Assembly (NCBI GenBank): GCA_046290815.1
Contig: JBKBUF010000017.1
Coordinates: 1 to 64,000, forward strand
DNA from: JBKBUF01 sp046290815
GTDB lineage: Bacteria; Bacteroidota; Bacteroidia; Cytophagales; Cytophagaceae
Reading direction: 5' to 3'
Length of the DNA stretch: 64,000 nt
Numbering within the stretch: the first letter of the stretch is position 1; each line of letters begins with the position of its first letter. Made by a program: the position numbers and the translations under genes. Positions 49,608 to 58,438 of this stretch are shown here, piece after piece. The notes under the pieces are model-generated. The model was not told the DNA's origin, made no database searches, and was given only the letters and a program-made list of their open reading frames with translations.

Positions 49608-50705
49608 ATGAGAAGGAGTTTTACAATCATAAATTCATTGTTGAGTTGGTTTCTGTTGATGTCATGGACAATCAAGGCAGAAGTTTATACTACCTATTGC
49701 GAGGGGGATCTAACAGAAGGAATATGCAGTCCTGTATGGTCAGGTACCACAGTTTCATCAGGTGATACTGTAATTGTTAATCATGCGACTTATATAACCA
49801 AAAATTTTAATATCAACGGTACACTTGTAGTGAGTGATGGAAGTCTTCTGACTGTTTCCGGGAATCTTAAAATTGGTAAAAACGGATATTTGATTGTTGA
49901 CGGAATTTTAGTTGCTAAAAGCATCGATAATGACGGGACAATACAAGTGAATGGTGATGTTACGGTTCAAGGCAATTTAATTAATAATGGAACCGGTATA
50001 ATTGAGGGGGCCGGTGGCAATATTTATGTGGGTAATAATGCAATCAGTAACGGAGGAGGTACCATCAGAGGAAATATTAATATTTGCAGTGTTGATGGCA
50101 GTACAAATCCTGTGATTGCGAACAGCGGGCATGTAGATTATTCATCGGTTGCCATTTGTGGGGTAATATTGCCTGTACAATTAATATCTTTCAAAGCCAC
50201 AAATACCACATCAGGCAATCTGCTTACCTGGGTAACTGCGAGTGAAATTAATTCGGATGGTTTTGAAGTGCAGAGGAGCGATAATGCCAGAGATTTTAAA
50301 TCAATTGGTTTTGTGAAATCATCAGGCGGGGAAAAGGTACTTAAAACCTATAACTGGTATGATTACGAAAATTTAAATCAGCAGGCATACTACCGTTTGC
50401 TTATGATTGATTACGATGGTACGATTGCATATTCAGATATAGTATGCACGGGCAGCGTAGAGGGAATACATATTTCTGTTTTTCCTAATCCTGTTAGTTC
50501 CGGAGAATTTATTAGAATAGAAAGCAGTGATAAAAATGATTTGGATGTACAACTAATAGATTACTCGGGAAAGGTTATTCATAATGCAAAACGCAACAGT
50601 GAAGGCCTGTTTTCTATTTCCACTACAGGGATAAACCCGGGGTTATATCAGATAAAGGTATCAGGACAATCAGGCAGCGAAATAAAGCCATTAATGGTTC
50701 GATGA
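49608..50705 (+). CDS. T9SS-secreted stacked-beta protein
   Basis: A 365-residue exported protein. The signal peptide ends about residue 24 (SWTIKAE). Next comes a G8/stacked-beta-like segment (about 30-180; GTLVVSDGSLLTVSGNLKIGKNGYLIVDG; repeated N-x-G turns), a short fibronectin-like segment (about 185-275; LLTWVTASEINSDGFEVQRSDN and AYYRLLMIDYDG), and a T9SS sorting domain (ISVFPNPVSSGEFIRI ... GINPGLYQIKVSGQSG). The first two parts recall the 1088-4699 protein, and a shared surface or adhesin role is inferred. No catalytic motif. A strong hairpin terminator follows (50747-50826). Confidence 0.83.
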   Translation: MRRSFTIINSLLSWFLLMSWTIKAEVYTTYCEGDLTEGICSPVWSGTTVSSGDTVIVNHATYITKNFNINGTLVVSDGSLLTVSGNLKIGKNGYLIVDGILVAKSIDNDGTIQVNGDVTVQGNLINNGTGIIEGAGGNIYVGNNAISNGGGTIRGNINICSVDGSTNPVIANSGHVDYSSVAICGVILPVQLISFKATNTTSGNLLTWVTASEINSDGFEVQRSDNARDFKSIGFVKSSGGEKVLKTYNWYDYENLNQQAYYRLLMIDYDGTIAYSDIVCTGSVEGIHISVFPNPVSSGEFIRIESSDKNDLDVQLIDYSGKVIHNAKRNSEGLFSISTTGINPGLYQIKVSGQSGSEIKPLMVR

Positions 50706-50746
50706 TTGATTTCTTGTTCGGTGTAACAGTTTAAGGTTGTTTTATA

Positions 50747-50826
50747 AGAGCTGTCCTATTGTTGTCCATCAGAATTTCTCAGGAGTTCTGAATTTAACGG
50801 GTGACTTTAGGATAGCTCTGTTTTTC
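50747..50826 (+). terminator. Large stem-loop terminator of the T9SS gene
   Basis: AGAGCTGTCCTA (50747-50758) pairs with TAGGATAGCTCT (50808-50819) over 12 bp with one G-T pair, around an inner hairpin (CAGAA ... TTCTG). A T-run (50821-50825) follows directly. It lies 41 nt after the T9SS gene's stop. Confidence 0.7.
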
Positions 50827-50908
50827 AGCTCGAGGTTATCCTTTTATCTGTTTTTCCCGTTTATAAGCTACATTTAAGGTGGATTTTTATAAATCCGGAT
50901 TAAAGTGA

Positions 50909-50916
50909 TAACTTTG
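50909..50916 (+). promoter_or_regulatory. Putative Bacteroidota -7 promoter box for tyrA
   Basis: TAACTTTG matches TAnnTTTG and lies 31 nt upstream of the tyrA start. No convincing -33 element. Confidence 0.42.
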
Positions 50917-50947
50917 AATTAAATACATTGACTTATTCATTTAAATA

Positions 50948-51685
50948 ATGAAAGAACTCGGTTTTATCGGATTCGGTAGCTTTGGACAGTTTATCATACC
51001 ACATCTTAAGCCATATTTTAAGATTACAGTTTTTGATAAAAAAGATTTTTCTGCTGAAGCCAAAGAGAAAGGTGTAAAGTGGGGGACCTTAAAAGAAGCC
51101 GCTTCAAAAGACTTTGTAGCACTAGCTGTGCCTGTGCAGTATTTGGAGGAATTGCTCATCGAGGTGAAGGACATGGTGAAGCCTAAATCTGTGGTATTCG
51201 ATTTGTCTTCAGTGAAGGTAAAGCCAATTGAGTTAATGATAAAATATTTACCACCTACTGTAGAGATCATAGGAACACATCCGTTGTTCGGGCCTCAAAG
51301 TGGAAAAAATGGAATTGCAGGTTTGAATATGGTAGTATGCCCGGTGAGAACTAAGAAAAACTGGAATCTTATCAGATTTTTTGGACATGAACTTAAATTG
51401 AATGTTCTTGAAAGAACTCCCTTGGTGCATGATCAACAAATGGCTTATGTGCAGGCTCTGACACATTTTATCGGAAGAGCGGTAAATGAGATGGATATTC
51501 CGGACGTGGAACAAAAGACACCAGCTTATCAATACTTATTGGATATTAAAAGAAACCTTGGCCAGGATTCATGGGACTTATTCTTTACTATCGAGAAGGA
51601 GAATCCTTACGCAAAAGGAGTTAGGGATCAGTTTATCGAGGAGTTGCGGAGATTAAGTAAGAGGATAGAAGAGGAGGGGAGTTAA
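50948..51685 (+). CDS. tyrA: Prephenate/arogenate dehydrogenase
   Basis: A 245-residue NAD(P)-dependent dehydrogenase that acts late in tyrosine synthesis. The Rossmann motif GFIGFGSFGQFI opens the protein, and the substrate-site motif IIGTHPLFGPQSGKNG is characteristic of TyrA. ALTHFIGRAV (His/Arg in the catalytic region) follows. It is a compact single-domain form without an ACT domain, so feedback by tyrosine, if any, is not through ACT. Prephenate versus arogenate preference cannot be decided by eye. A heptamer repeat array follows its stop. Confidence 0.88.
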   Translation: MKELGFIGFGSFGQFIIPHLKPYFKITVFDKKDFSAEAKEKGVKWGTLKEAASKDFVALAVPVQYLEELLIEVKDMVKPKSVVFDLSSVKVKPIELMIKYLPPTVEIIGTHPLFGPQSGKNGIAGLNMVVCPVRTKKNWNLIRFFGHELKLNVLERTPLVHDQQMAYVQALTHFIGRAVNEMDIPDVEQKTPAYQYLLDIKRNLGQDSWDLFFTIEKENPYAKGVRDQFIEELRRLSKRIEEEGS

Positions 51686-51688
51686 GGG

Positions 51689-51739
<51 letters not shown>

Positions 51740-51757
51740 TTCAAGGTTTAAAAAATC

Positions 51758-51820
51758 AAACTCTAAATTCTAATGCTAAAGTGATTTTGAATACATTTTA
51801 GAAATTAGAATTTAGAGTTT
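51758..51820. terminator. 16-bp perfect inverted repeat between tyrA and gltA
   Basis: AAACTCTAAATTCTAA (51758-51773) and TTAGAATTTAGAGTTT (51805-51820) are exact inverse complements around a 31-nt loop. Lying between convergent genes, it may act as a bidirectional terminator, though it is AT-rich and the T-tract is weak. Confidence 0.6.
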
Positions 51821-51833
51821 AAAATTTAGATTT

Positions 51834-53123
51834 TTATTTCCTTTTTTCCACCGGTATGTAATCTCTTATTGTTGAACCGGTGTAAATTTGCCTAGGACGG
51901 CCTATTGGTTCTCCGGCTTCTCTCATTTCTTTCCACTGAGCAATCCATCCCGGAAGACGTCCAAGGGCAAACATTACTGTGAAAAGGTCTGTGCGTAGGC
52001 CAAGGGCTCTGTAAATGATACCTGAGTAAAAGTCAACGTTAGGATATAGCTTTCTGTCGATAAAATATTGATCCTTTAAGGCAAGTTCTTCAAGGTTTTT
52101 AGCTATATCAAGAACAGGATCTTTTACTCCTAATTTATCCAGCACGGAATCGCATGCTTTTTTAATGATTTTAGCTCTTGGGTCAAAGTTTTTGTAAACT
52201 CTGTGTCCGAATCCCATTAGTCTGAAAGGGTCATTTTTATCTTTAGCTTTTTCAAGATATTTTTTAGCATCCCCGCCGTCATTTTTAATTGCTTCAAGCA
52301 TTTCAATCACTGCCTGATTGGCACCACCATGTAGTGGTCCCCATAATGCATTTATACCCCCTGCAACTGAAGAATAAAGACTTGCGTGGGCAGATCCGAT
52401 TATTCTAACAGTCGAAGTTGAGCAGTTTTGCTCATGATCTGCATGAAGGATTAAAAGCTTATTTAAAGCATCTACAACCACCGGATCTACTTTGTATTCC
52501 TGATTTGGCATTGCAAACATCATATATAAGAAGTTTGAACAATAGTCAAGATCATTTTTCGGGTACATTAAAGGCTGCCCTTTGGAATTTTTATATGACC
52601 AAGCAGCGATTGTTGGAAGTTTTGCCATTAATCTTACGATAGTAAGATCTATAACATCGTCACTTGCATTAGGATCAATAGCTCCTGGATAGAAGGCTGT
52701 TAGAGAACTTACAAGTGAAGACAGAACCCCCATCGGATGAGCACTTGATGGAAATCCGTCAAATATTTTTTTGAAATCTTCGTGAAGGTTGGTATGTCTT
52801 GTAATTCTGTTAGAGAATTTTTCAAGTTGTTCTTTGGTAGGTAACTCTCCATAAATAAGCAGGTAAGAAACTTCAAGGAAACTTGATTTGTCGGCTAGTT
52901 GCTCAATGGGATAACCTCTGTAACGCAAAATACCTTGTTCGCCATCAAGGAAGGTTATAGAACTTTTTGTGGCACCGGTATTTTTATAACCGATATCGAA
53001 GGTTACATATCCCGTAGTGTCCCGCAATTTGCCAATGTCAATTGCCTTTTCTCCCTCTGAACCTACTATTACAGGGAATTTGTAACTTTTTCCGTCTAGG
53101 ATTATTTCTGCAAACTCAGCCAT
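51834..53123 (-). CDS. gltA: Citrate synthase
   Basis: A 429-residue type II citrate synthase, condensing oxaloacetate and acetyl-CoA in the TCA cycle. Catalytic residues lie in GSAHASLYSSVAGGINALWGPLHGGAN (two His), MGFGHRVYKNFDPRAKIIKK (His and Arg) and PNVDFYSGI (Asp). The N-terminal beta domain (ILDGKSYKFPVIVGSEGEKAIDIGKLR) is typical of the Gram-negative hexameric form that NADH can inhibit. Length is normal. The nearest upstream gene on its strand begins 149 nt away. Confidence 0.96.
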   Translation of the reverse strand: MAEFAEIILDGKSYKFPVIVGSEGEKAIDIGKLRDTTGYVTFDIGYKNTGATKSSITFLDGEQGILRYRGYPIEQLADKSSFLEVSYLLIYGELPTKEQLEKFSNRITRHTNLHEDFKKIFDGFPSSAHPMGVLSSLVSSLTAFYPGAIDPNASDDVIDLTIVRLMAKLPTIAAWSYKNSKGQPLMYPKNDLDYCSNFLYMMFAMPNQEYKVDPVVVDALNKLLILHADHEQNCSTSTVRIIGSAHASLYSSVAGGINALWGPLHGGANQAVIEMLEAIKNDGGDAKKYLEKAKDKNDPFRLMGFGHRVYKNFDPRAKIIKKACDSVLDKLGVKDPVLDIAKNLEELALKDQYFIDRKLYPNVDFYSGIIYRALGLRTDLFTVMFALGRLPGWIAQWKEMREAGEPIGRPRQIYTGSTIRDYIPVEKRK

Positions 53124-53271
53124 CTTTGTTAAGTTTAATTAAATAGAAGTGTTATGATGGACGAAAATAATTAAAATTTGATTTAAAAAAATACTTTAGG
53201 ATTAAATATTTCAGGGAAAAGTACCAGGTTAGGAGTCCGATTTACAAATGCAGTAGATGAGGGATGAAGTA

Positions 53272-53748
53272 TTAATTTTTAAAGATACTTTCAAGCAGGT
53301 AAAATTCATTATTTTCTTTCTTTACTACCACGTGAATTCTCTTTTCCTTCATGTTCACATATATGCTTTTAAATTCTTCTCCGGATTTTTGCTCTTCTTT
53401 TACGTTTTCGTATTTGCTCTGATAATCAGCTAATACTTCCTGGTACAGGCTCAGGGCTTTTAATCTTGTATTGTCTGTAAGATAGGCAGTTTTTATTCTT
53501 ACCCCTTTAAGCTTATTGTCATTAAAAATATAGGTATAGGTATAATATTTTGAAGAATCAGTAAATTCAACATATGCTAAACTTTCCACTCCTCTGGCGG
53601 AGAGGTTGTTTTCTTTTAGTAATCCTGCTGTTTCTTTCATTTTAACATCTTCAGGCGAATCACCCCAGTTTACATTTCTAAAGTCCTGAGCCAATGAAAT
53701 GTTGCAGTATAGCAACAAAGAGATCAGTATTACCAGACCGGTTTTCAT
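53272..53748 (-). CDS. Small exported protein, tandem paralogue A
   Basis: A 158-residue exported protein: signal peptide about residues 1-20 (CNISLAQ), then DFRNVNWGDSPEDVKMKE, YTYTYIFNDNKLKGVRIK and YENVKEEQKSGEEFKSIYVNMK. It is clearly homologous to the next gene (53861-54337): the same motif order, the same DFRNVNWGDSP start and the same KKENNEF end. A beta-rich compact fold is likely. The family is not recognised, and the duplication suggests related but diverged roles. A gap of 112 nt with a terminator separates the two. Confidence 0.75.
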   Translation of the reverse strand: MKTGLVILISLLLYCNISLAQDFRNVNWGDSPEDVKMKETAGLLKENNLSARGVESLAYVEFTDSSKYYTYTYIFNDNKLKGVRIKTAYLTDNTRLKALSLYQEVLADYQSKYENVKEEQKSGEEFKSIYVNMKEKRIHVVVKKENNEFYLLESIFKN

Positions 53749-53819
53749 TTTATATTCAATAGAAAGAGAGATTTAAAAAATATTTTTAATATAAATATAA
53801 GGATGAAAACATCAAAAAA

Positions 53820-53842
53820 AAAGCCGGAAGGAATCCGGCTTT
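53820..53842 (-). terminator. Terminator of tandem paralogue B
   Basis: AAAGCCGGA (53820-53828) and TCCGGCTTT (53834-53842) form a 9-bp hairpin with a 5-nt loop. On the minus strand a T-run follows, giving a normal terminator 18 nt past the 53861 gene's stop. Confidence 0.85.
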
Positions 53843-53860
53843 AAAATATCGTTGAAAAAA

Positions 53861-54337
53861 TTAATTTTTGAATATGGACTCCGTCAGAAAGAATTCATTG
53901 TTTTCCTTTTTAACCCCTACATATATTTTTTTATCTTTTAGAGTCACATTGAAGCTTTTAAATTCATCATTGCTTTTCTTTTCTTCTTTCACATTTTCGT
54001 ATTTTGCCTGATAAGCTCCGTAAATCTCTGTATAGCTATTCATCGCTTTAAACTTGGAATTCTCATTTAAAAAGGCAGTTTTTATTCTTACACCGATAAG
54101 CTTATTTTCATGAAATACGTAGGTATAGGTGTAGTACAAATCGGACTGAGTAAACTCTACATATGTTAGATTTTCTACTCCTTTAGCGGAGTTTGGAGTT
54201 TCTTTCAAAAGTCCTGCTGATTCTTTTCTTTTAACCTCATCGGGTGAATCTCCCCAGTTCACGTTTCTGAAGTCCTGGCAATTTGCATTATAAAAAAATA
54301 GGGTCAGAAAAAAAATTACAACTGTTTTCATATTCAT
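53861..54337 (-). CDS. Small exported protein, tandem paralogue B
   Basis: A 158-residue exported protein (start at ATG 54337; a second in-frame ATG at 54331 is also possible). The signal peptide VVIFFLTLFFYNANCQ leads to DFRNVNWGDSPDEVKRKES and then the same order of motifs as paralogue A. Pairwise identity by eye is around half over the mature region. A Bacteroidota -7 box (TATCTTTG, 54363-54370) is 25 nt upstream of the start. Family not recognised. Confidence 0.75.
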   Translation of the reverse strand: MNMKTVVIFFLTLFFYNANCQDFRNVNWGDSPDEVKRKESAGLLKETPNSAKGVENLTYVEFTQSDLYYTYTYVFHENKLIGVRIKTAFLNENSKFKAMNSYTEIYGAYQAKYENVKEEKKSNDEFKSFNVTLKDKKIYVGVKKENNEFFLTESIFKN

Positions 54338-54362
54338 ATTTGAATTTAAAGTGTTTGTGTTG

Positions 54363-54370
54363 CAAAGATA
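54363..54370 (-). promoter_or_regulatory. Bacteroidota -7 box of tandem paralogue B
   Basis: On the minus strand TATCTTTG matches the TAnnTTTG consensus, 25 nt before the ATG at 54337. A clear -33 TTTG at 19-21 nt spacing is not seen. Confidence 0.5.
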
Positions 54371-54468
54371 AGACGCAAAACTCAAATATGTTTAATAAAA
54401 AATTGTAATTTTTTAAGATTATCCCATTTGTTTAGGATTTAAGATGAATAAAATTGTACTTTTTCTTT

Positions 54469-57400
54469 TTACCCCCCGATCATAATAAAAGCCCCCCAGA
54501 AATATGGGTCACTAAATTCTTGTTTTAATTTGGTTTGGGCACTGAAAAATGCTTTTTTCTTGTTCGGGGTTTTCATAAGCTCCTGGTAAAACAAAGTCAT
54601 TAGTTTTTGAGTGGTTTCATCGTTAACCTTCCAAAGACTTATTACAACAGATTGAGCACCAGCAATGATAAATGATCTTTGCAAACCATAAACTCCTTCA
54701 CCATTCTTTACTTCCCCAAGGCCCGTTTCACAAGCGGATAATACGACCAGGTCTGTACCTTCCAGATTAAGATTCATAGCTTCATAAGCAGTAAGAATTC
54801 CATCTTCATAATCATTTTCCATTTTTTCAGGATTGTAGATGGTGTTAGACTTATTATATAAAGTTACAGAAGCCCCTGCAAGCATAAGTCCGGATCTGAG
54901 CAATGGATTTTCACTGGATCCTCCATCTGTATCTTTTTCAAAAAATCCGTGAGTTGCAATGTGTACAATTTTAGGATGGTCCAGAGCTTTAAGGTTCTTC
55001 TCGGAAGCATTTTCTTCGGCGTAAACCGTGGTTTGCCATCCGTTTTTATTTAATGTTTCAGAAAGTTTTTTAATCTCTTCTCTTGTGCCGGGTAGAGGGT
55101 TTAACAAACTTGCTATTGTGGCTTCTCTTTTAGTGTCTTTTACTGTAGAAACTGTTGTTTCAAAAACGTAATTGGGATTTCCTGCAAGTACGGCAATGTT
55201 TTTAGCTTTTTTGCCGGATTTTGGTGTAAGCAAGTCTTTTGAATTACTGATATTATGAATTTCCATTTCATCAAGCAGGTATGCCGATGTCTGAGGATTT
55301 AAAAGTGTGTTCAGATTAATTGAGTTATAAACTCCATCCGGAGATACATATACCTTGCTGACATTTGTTAGTTCTTTGTGGATTTTACTCCAGAACATCT
55401 TGTAAGACAGTGTATCTTGCATTTGGAATCTGATGCAATTCTTATAATACTTCAAATATTTGTTTTCCATTTGAAGCCCTTCTTTCATTAAAACCATTCT
55501 CGGGAAATGTTTGTCTTTCCCTGTGACTATAAGTGCAGCGTAATATACCGAATCGGTATAAGTACCTGCACTGTCAAATTTAAAATGAGCAAACCTTATT
55601 ATTTCAATAGCTGCTTCATCATCCTTTAGTTTTTTCTGAATATCTTTCCAGGAATAATTCTGTATCTCATTGGTGTTTTTAAATAATTCAGAGCGAAGTG
55701 AAAGTTTTTTCTCCACATCATTCGCTGCTTTTTCAAGACTGTCTACATTAATTTTCTGTTTCTGAATTTCGTCATTGGTAAGTGTATAGACTTTTGATAA
55801 ATGTTCCTTTTGAGAAAGCCATTTTTTGTAAAGGCTTATTAAACTAGTGTCTTTGCTATTGAAAATTCTTTGTCTGAGTTTATTGCTGGAGTTTAACAAT
55901 AAAGCTTTCGTGGCAAGCTGATTGTTGAACATACTCCCATAAACTTCCGGATTGTTTACTCCTCTTTTTAATACAAAAGAATTATATCTTTCCAGCTCCT
56001 GAGCAATGTTATTATAGAATTGACCTTTTTCCTTTTCACTCATGGAAGGAAAATACTTTTGAATCTGGTGAAGGTAATTGTTAATACCTGCATTATAGCA
56101 GCTGTCAGCTCTCTCAAGTTTATTTTCAGCAGTGAATAATCTTCCCATGTTCATATAGACAGGTCCGAATGCAGGGTGATTAGGTTTGAGTACTTCCTTT
56201 TTAATGTTTAATGCTTCCTGGTATAGCTTTTCTGCCTTGTCATATTTTGCCATATGTTCGTACAATCCCGCCAGATTTGAAAGTGATGCAGCATAGTTGG
56301 GATGTTTTGGCCCCAGTGATTGTTTTGTTTTTTCTATATTCTGAAGAAAAAGTTCTTCCGCTTGTTTGAAGTTACCGGTTTGTTGTTGTAGAAGAGCCAG
56401 GTTATTTAAGGTTGTGGCATAGTCATGGTGTTTTTCGCCTAATGTAATTTTAATTATGTTGAGAGCTTCGGTAAAGAGTTGTTCTGATTGTTTATATTTT
56501 TTTGCATTTTTATATAAGCCTGCAAGGTTATTAAGTACATCCGCATAGTATGGATTCATGGTGCCGAACAAGCCTTTAATAATATTTAAAGATTTATTGT
56601 AAAGAGCTTCTGATTCATCAGCTCTTCCCATACTTTCGTAAAGCTCTGCCAGATTGTTTAATGACCCTGCATATTCAATTGTATTTTCTCCTAATATTTC
56701 TTTTCTGATCTTTGCTGAGTAAAGATAAATCGGTTCTGACTGTTCAAAATGTCCGATGTTTTTGTAAAGGAAAGCAAGATTGTTAAGGGTAGTGGCATAG
56801 GCAGCAGTATTTTCTCCTTCCAGTCTTTTGGTGATCTCAAGAGCTTTTTTGAAACTGGCTTCAGCTTGTTCGTATCTTCCAACCTCATCATAAAACAAAC
56901 CTATGTTATTAAGAAGTACAGCAAAGTTGGGATTGTTTTCTCCTGTGGTAGTTTTGTAGATTTGCAGGGATTTCAGGTACAGAGGTTCTGCCTGATCAAG
57001 CCTTCCCATATTTCTGTAAAGACCAGCCAGATTTATCAGAGCAGCCACGTAAGATTCATGGAATTCACCAATGATTACTTCGTAGATAGACATAGCGGTC
57101 ATAAAGTAGATTTCAGCCTGATTGTAATCACCCATCATTTTATATAAAAGGGCCACGTTGATCAATGCTGATGTGTAATCAAGATTGTTTTGACCGATAG
57201 TTTGATCTCTGATGTCCAGAATTTCAAGGAACAGTGGTTCCGCTTCTTTATATCTTCCTATGGTGCGGTATAAAGAAGCCAGGTGATGTATTGATTTGGT
57301 CAGTTCAAGATTTTCTTTAGGAAATATTTCTCTTGAAATAGCCAATGCCTTTATATACAAATCTTCAAGGTCTTTATATCTTCCTTGCTTCTCATAAAGT

Positions 57401-58173
57401 CTCCCAAGAAAATTAAGGGTAGCAACATATTGAGCACTTTTTTCCCCATGAATTTTAGTATTTATGTCAAGACATTCCTTCAGCATTTTTTCTGCTTCCT
57501 GATATCTTCCCATTTTGAATTGGAGAAAACCATGTGTTTGCCTTGTGTTGACATACTCAGGATGGTGAGTACCATAAACTTCCTTTTTAAGTGATGTCAG
57601 TCGGGTGTAAACTGAGTCAGCTTTTTCATACTTTTTCTGAGTATTAGCCAGTGTAGCAAGGTTATTTAAGATGATCAGTGTTGGTTTGGTTTTAATCTTT
57701 CCTTCAGCTTCCTTAAGTTTTGCAGCCTCAGCAAATCTGAATTCTGCTTTATCATAATGCCTCATATTGTAGTACAGGAAGCCCAGATATACTACAGAGG
57801 CGGTATAAGTGGATTTATTAATTACCTGAGGTTTGGATTTGAAAAACTCAAGGTCCTCTTTAAACTGGTCTTCAGCATCACTATGCATACCTAATTTCAG
57901 GTAGCAGCGTCCAAGTAAATGGACCATTTCATAGTACATTAGTGTATCTTCTTCAGATACCAATTTAAACTGAGGAGTAAATTTTTCCAGCCATGATATG
58001 GAGTTTTTAACTTTTCCATTATTGAACCATACTTTGCAGGAGTCGTATTCTTCGCGCCAGTTATTCAGATTTTGACCTGATGCGGCGGATATAGTAATGA
58101 TGAATAATACTGCGAGAGGGAAAAAGTATCTCATTAGTGCTTGTATTCTAATTAATTGTTTCGAAACAGCCAT
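54469..58173 (-). CDS. Exported TPR-CHAT protein (caspase-like)
   Basis: A 1234-residue protein. An N-terminal signal peptide (best from M14, MRYFFPLAVLFIITISAASGQ) leads to about 15 tetratricopeptide repeats of 42 residues (about 90-700; repeated pattern YATTLNNLAxLYKxxGxxxxAEPLY), then a coiled-coil-like linker and a C-terminal CHAT domain (about 890-1234). The CHAT dyad is present: His1075 (HIATHGFFEKD) and Cys1148 (VLSACETGLG). CHAT domains are caspase-like cysteine peptidases; TPRs usually bind partner proteins. Exported CHAT proteins are unusual, so a periplasmic or surface protease role is inferred. Divergent from the barrel-SPOR gene. Confidence 0.88.
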   Translation of the reverse strand: MAVSKQLIRIQALMRYFFPLAVLFIITISAASGQNLNNWREEYDSCKVWFNNGKVKNSISWLEKFTPQFKLVSEEDTLMYYEMVHLLGRCYLKLGMHSDAEDQFKEDLEFFKSKPQVINKSTYTASVVYLGFLYYNMRHYDKAEFRFAEAAKLKEAEGKIKTKPTLIILNNLATLANTQKKYEKADSVYTRLTSLKKEVYGTHHPEYVNTRQTHGFLQFKMGRYQEAEKMLKECLDINTKIHGEKSAQYVATLNFLGRLYEKQGRYKDLEDLYIKALAISREIFPKENLELTKSIHHLASLYRTIGRYKEAEPLFLEILDIRDQTIGQNNLDYTSALINVALLYKMMGDYNQAEIYFMTAMSIYEVIIGEFHESYVAALINLAGLYRNMGRLDQAEPLYLKSLQIYKTTTGENNPNFAVLLNNIGLFYDEVGRYEQAEASFKKALEITKRLEGENTAAYATTLNNLAFLYKNIGHFEQSEPIYLYSAKIRKEILGENTIEYAGSLNNLAELYESMGRADESEALYNKSLNIIKGLFGTMNPYYADVLNNLAGLYKNAKKYKQSEQLFTEALNIIKITLGEKHHDYATTLNNLALLQQQTGNFKQAEELFLQNIEKTKQSLGPKHPNYAASLSNLAGLYEHMAKYDKAEKLYQEALNIKKEVLKPNHPAFGPVYMNMGRLFTAENKLERADSCYNAGINNYLHQIQKYFPSMSEKEKGQFYNNIAQELERYNSFVLKRGVNNPEVYGSMFNNQLATKALLLNSSNKLRQRIFNSKDTSLISLYKKWLSQKEHLSKVYTLTNDEIQKQKINVDSLEKAANDVEKKLSLRSELFKNTNEIQNYSWKDIQKKLKDDEAAIEIIRFAHFKFDSAGTYTDSVYYAALIVTGKDKHFPRMVLMKEGLQMENKYLKYYKNCIRFQMQDTLSYKMFWSKIHKELTNVSKVYVSPDGVYNSINLNTLLNPQTSAYLLDEMEIHNISNSKDLLTPKSGKKAKNIAVLAGNPNYVFETTVSTVKDTKREATIASLLNPLPGTREEIKKLSETLNKNGWQTTVYAEENASEKNLKALDHPKIVHIATHGFFEKDTDGGSSENPLLRSGLMLAGASVTLYNKSNTIYNPEKMENDYEDGILTAYEAMNLNLEGTDLVVLSACETGLGEVKNGEGVYGLQRSFIIAGAQSVVISLWKVNDETTQKLMTLFYQELMKTPNKKKAFFSAQTKLKQEFSDPYFWGAFIMIGG

Positions 58174-58438
58174 AATTACGTTACCCTTAACAAAAGGATA
58201 CAGGATTGCTGATAATTCTTCTATAAATTTATTTATTTAAAAATAGGGTATTCTGTCGAGGAACAACAACCCTGAAACATTTTTTCCGTAATGGATTCTG
58301 GAATTGTATTAAATTTATAGTTATCAACAAATTATCCTGAAAATATCCGATTCCTTTGAACGTATTTAAGCGATTGGTCCCTATTATTACTTGAGTTCAG
58401 GTTTTTGTCCGATTAAAGTGTTTATTAAAAAAAGTTAA
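58174..58438. other. Divergent promoter region, no gene seen
   Basis: A 265-nt AT-rich gap between the divergent TPR-CHAT and barrel-SPOR genes. Both promoters must lie here, but no perfect TAnnTTTG box is seen on either strand, and no repeat or structured RNA is obvious. Confidence 0.45.

Noticed and set aside
56749..57147. 132-residue plus-strand open frame inside the TPR region
   Set aside because: It is antisense to the TPR-CHAT gene; the repeated TPR coding sequence gives long shadow frames.
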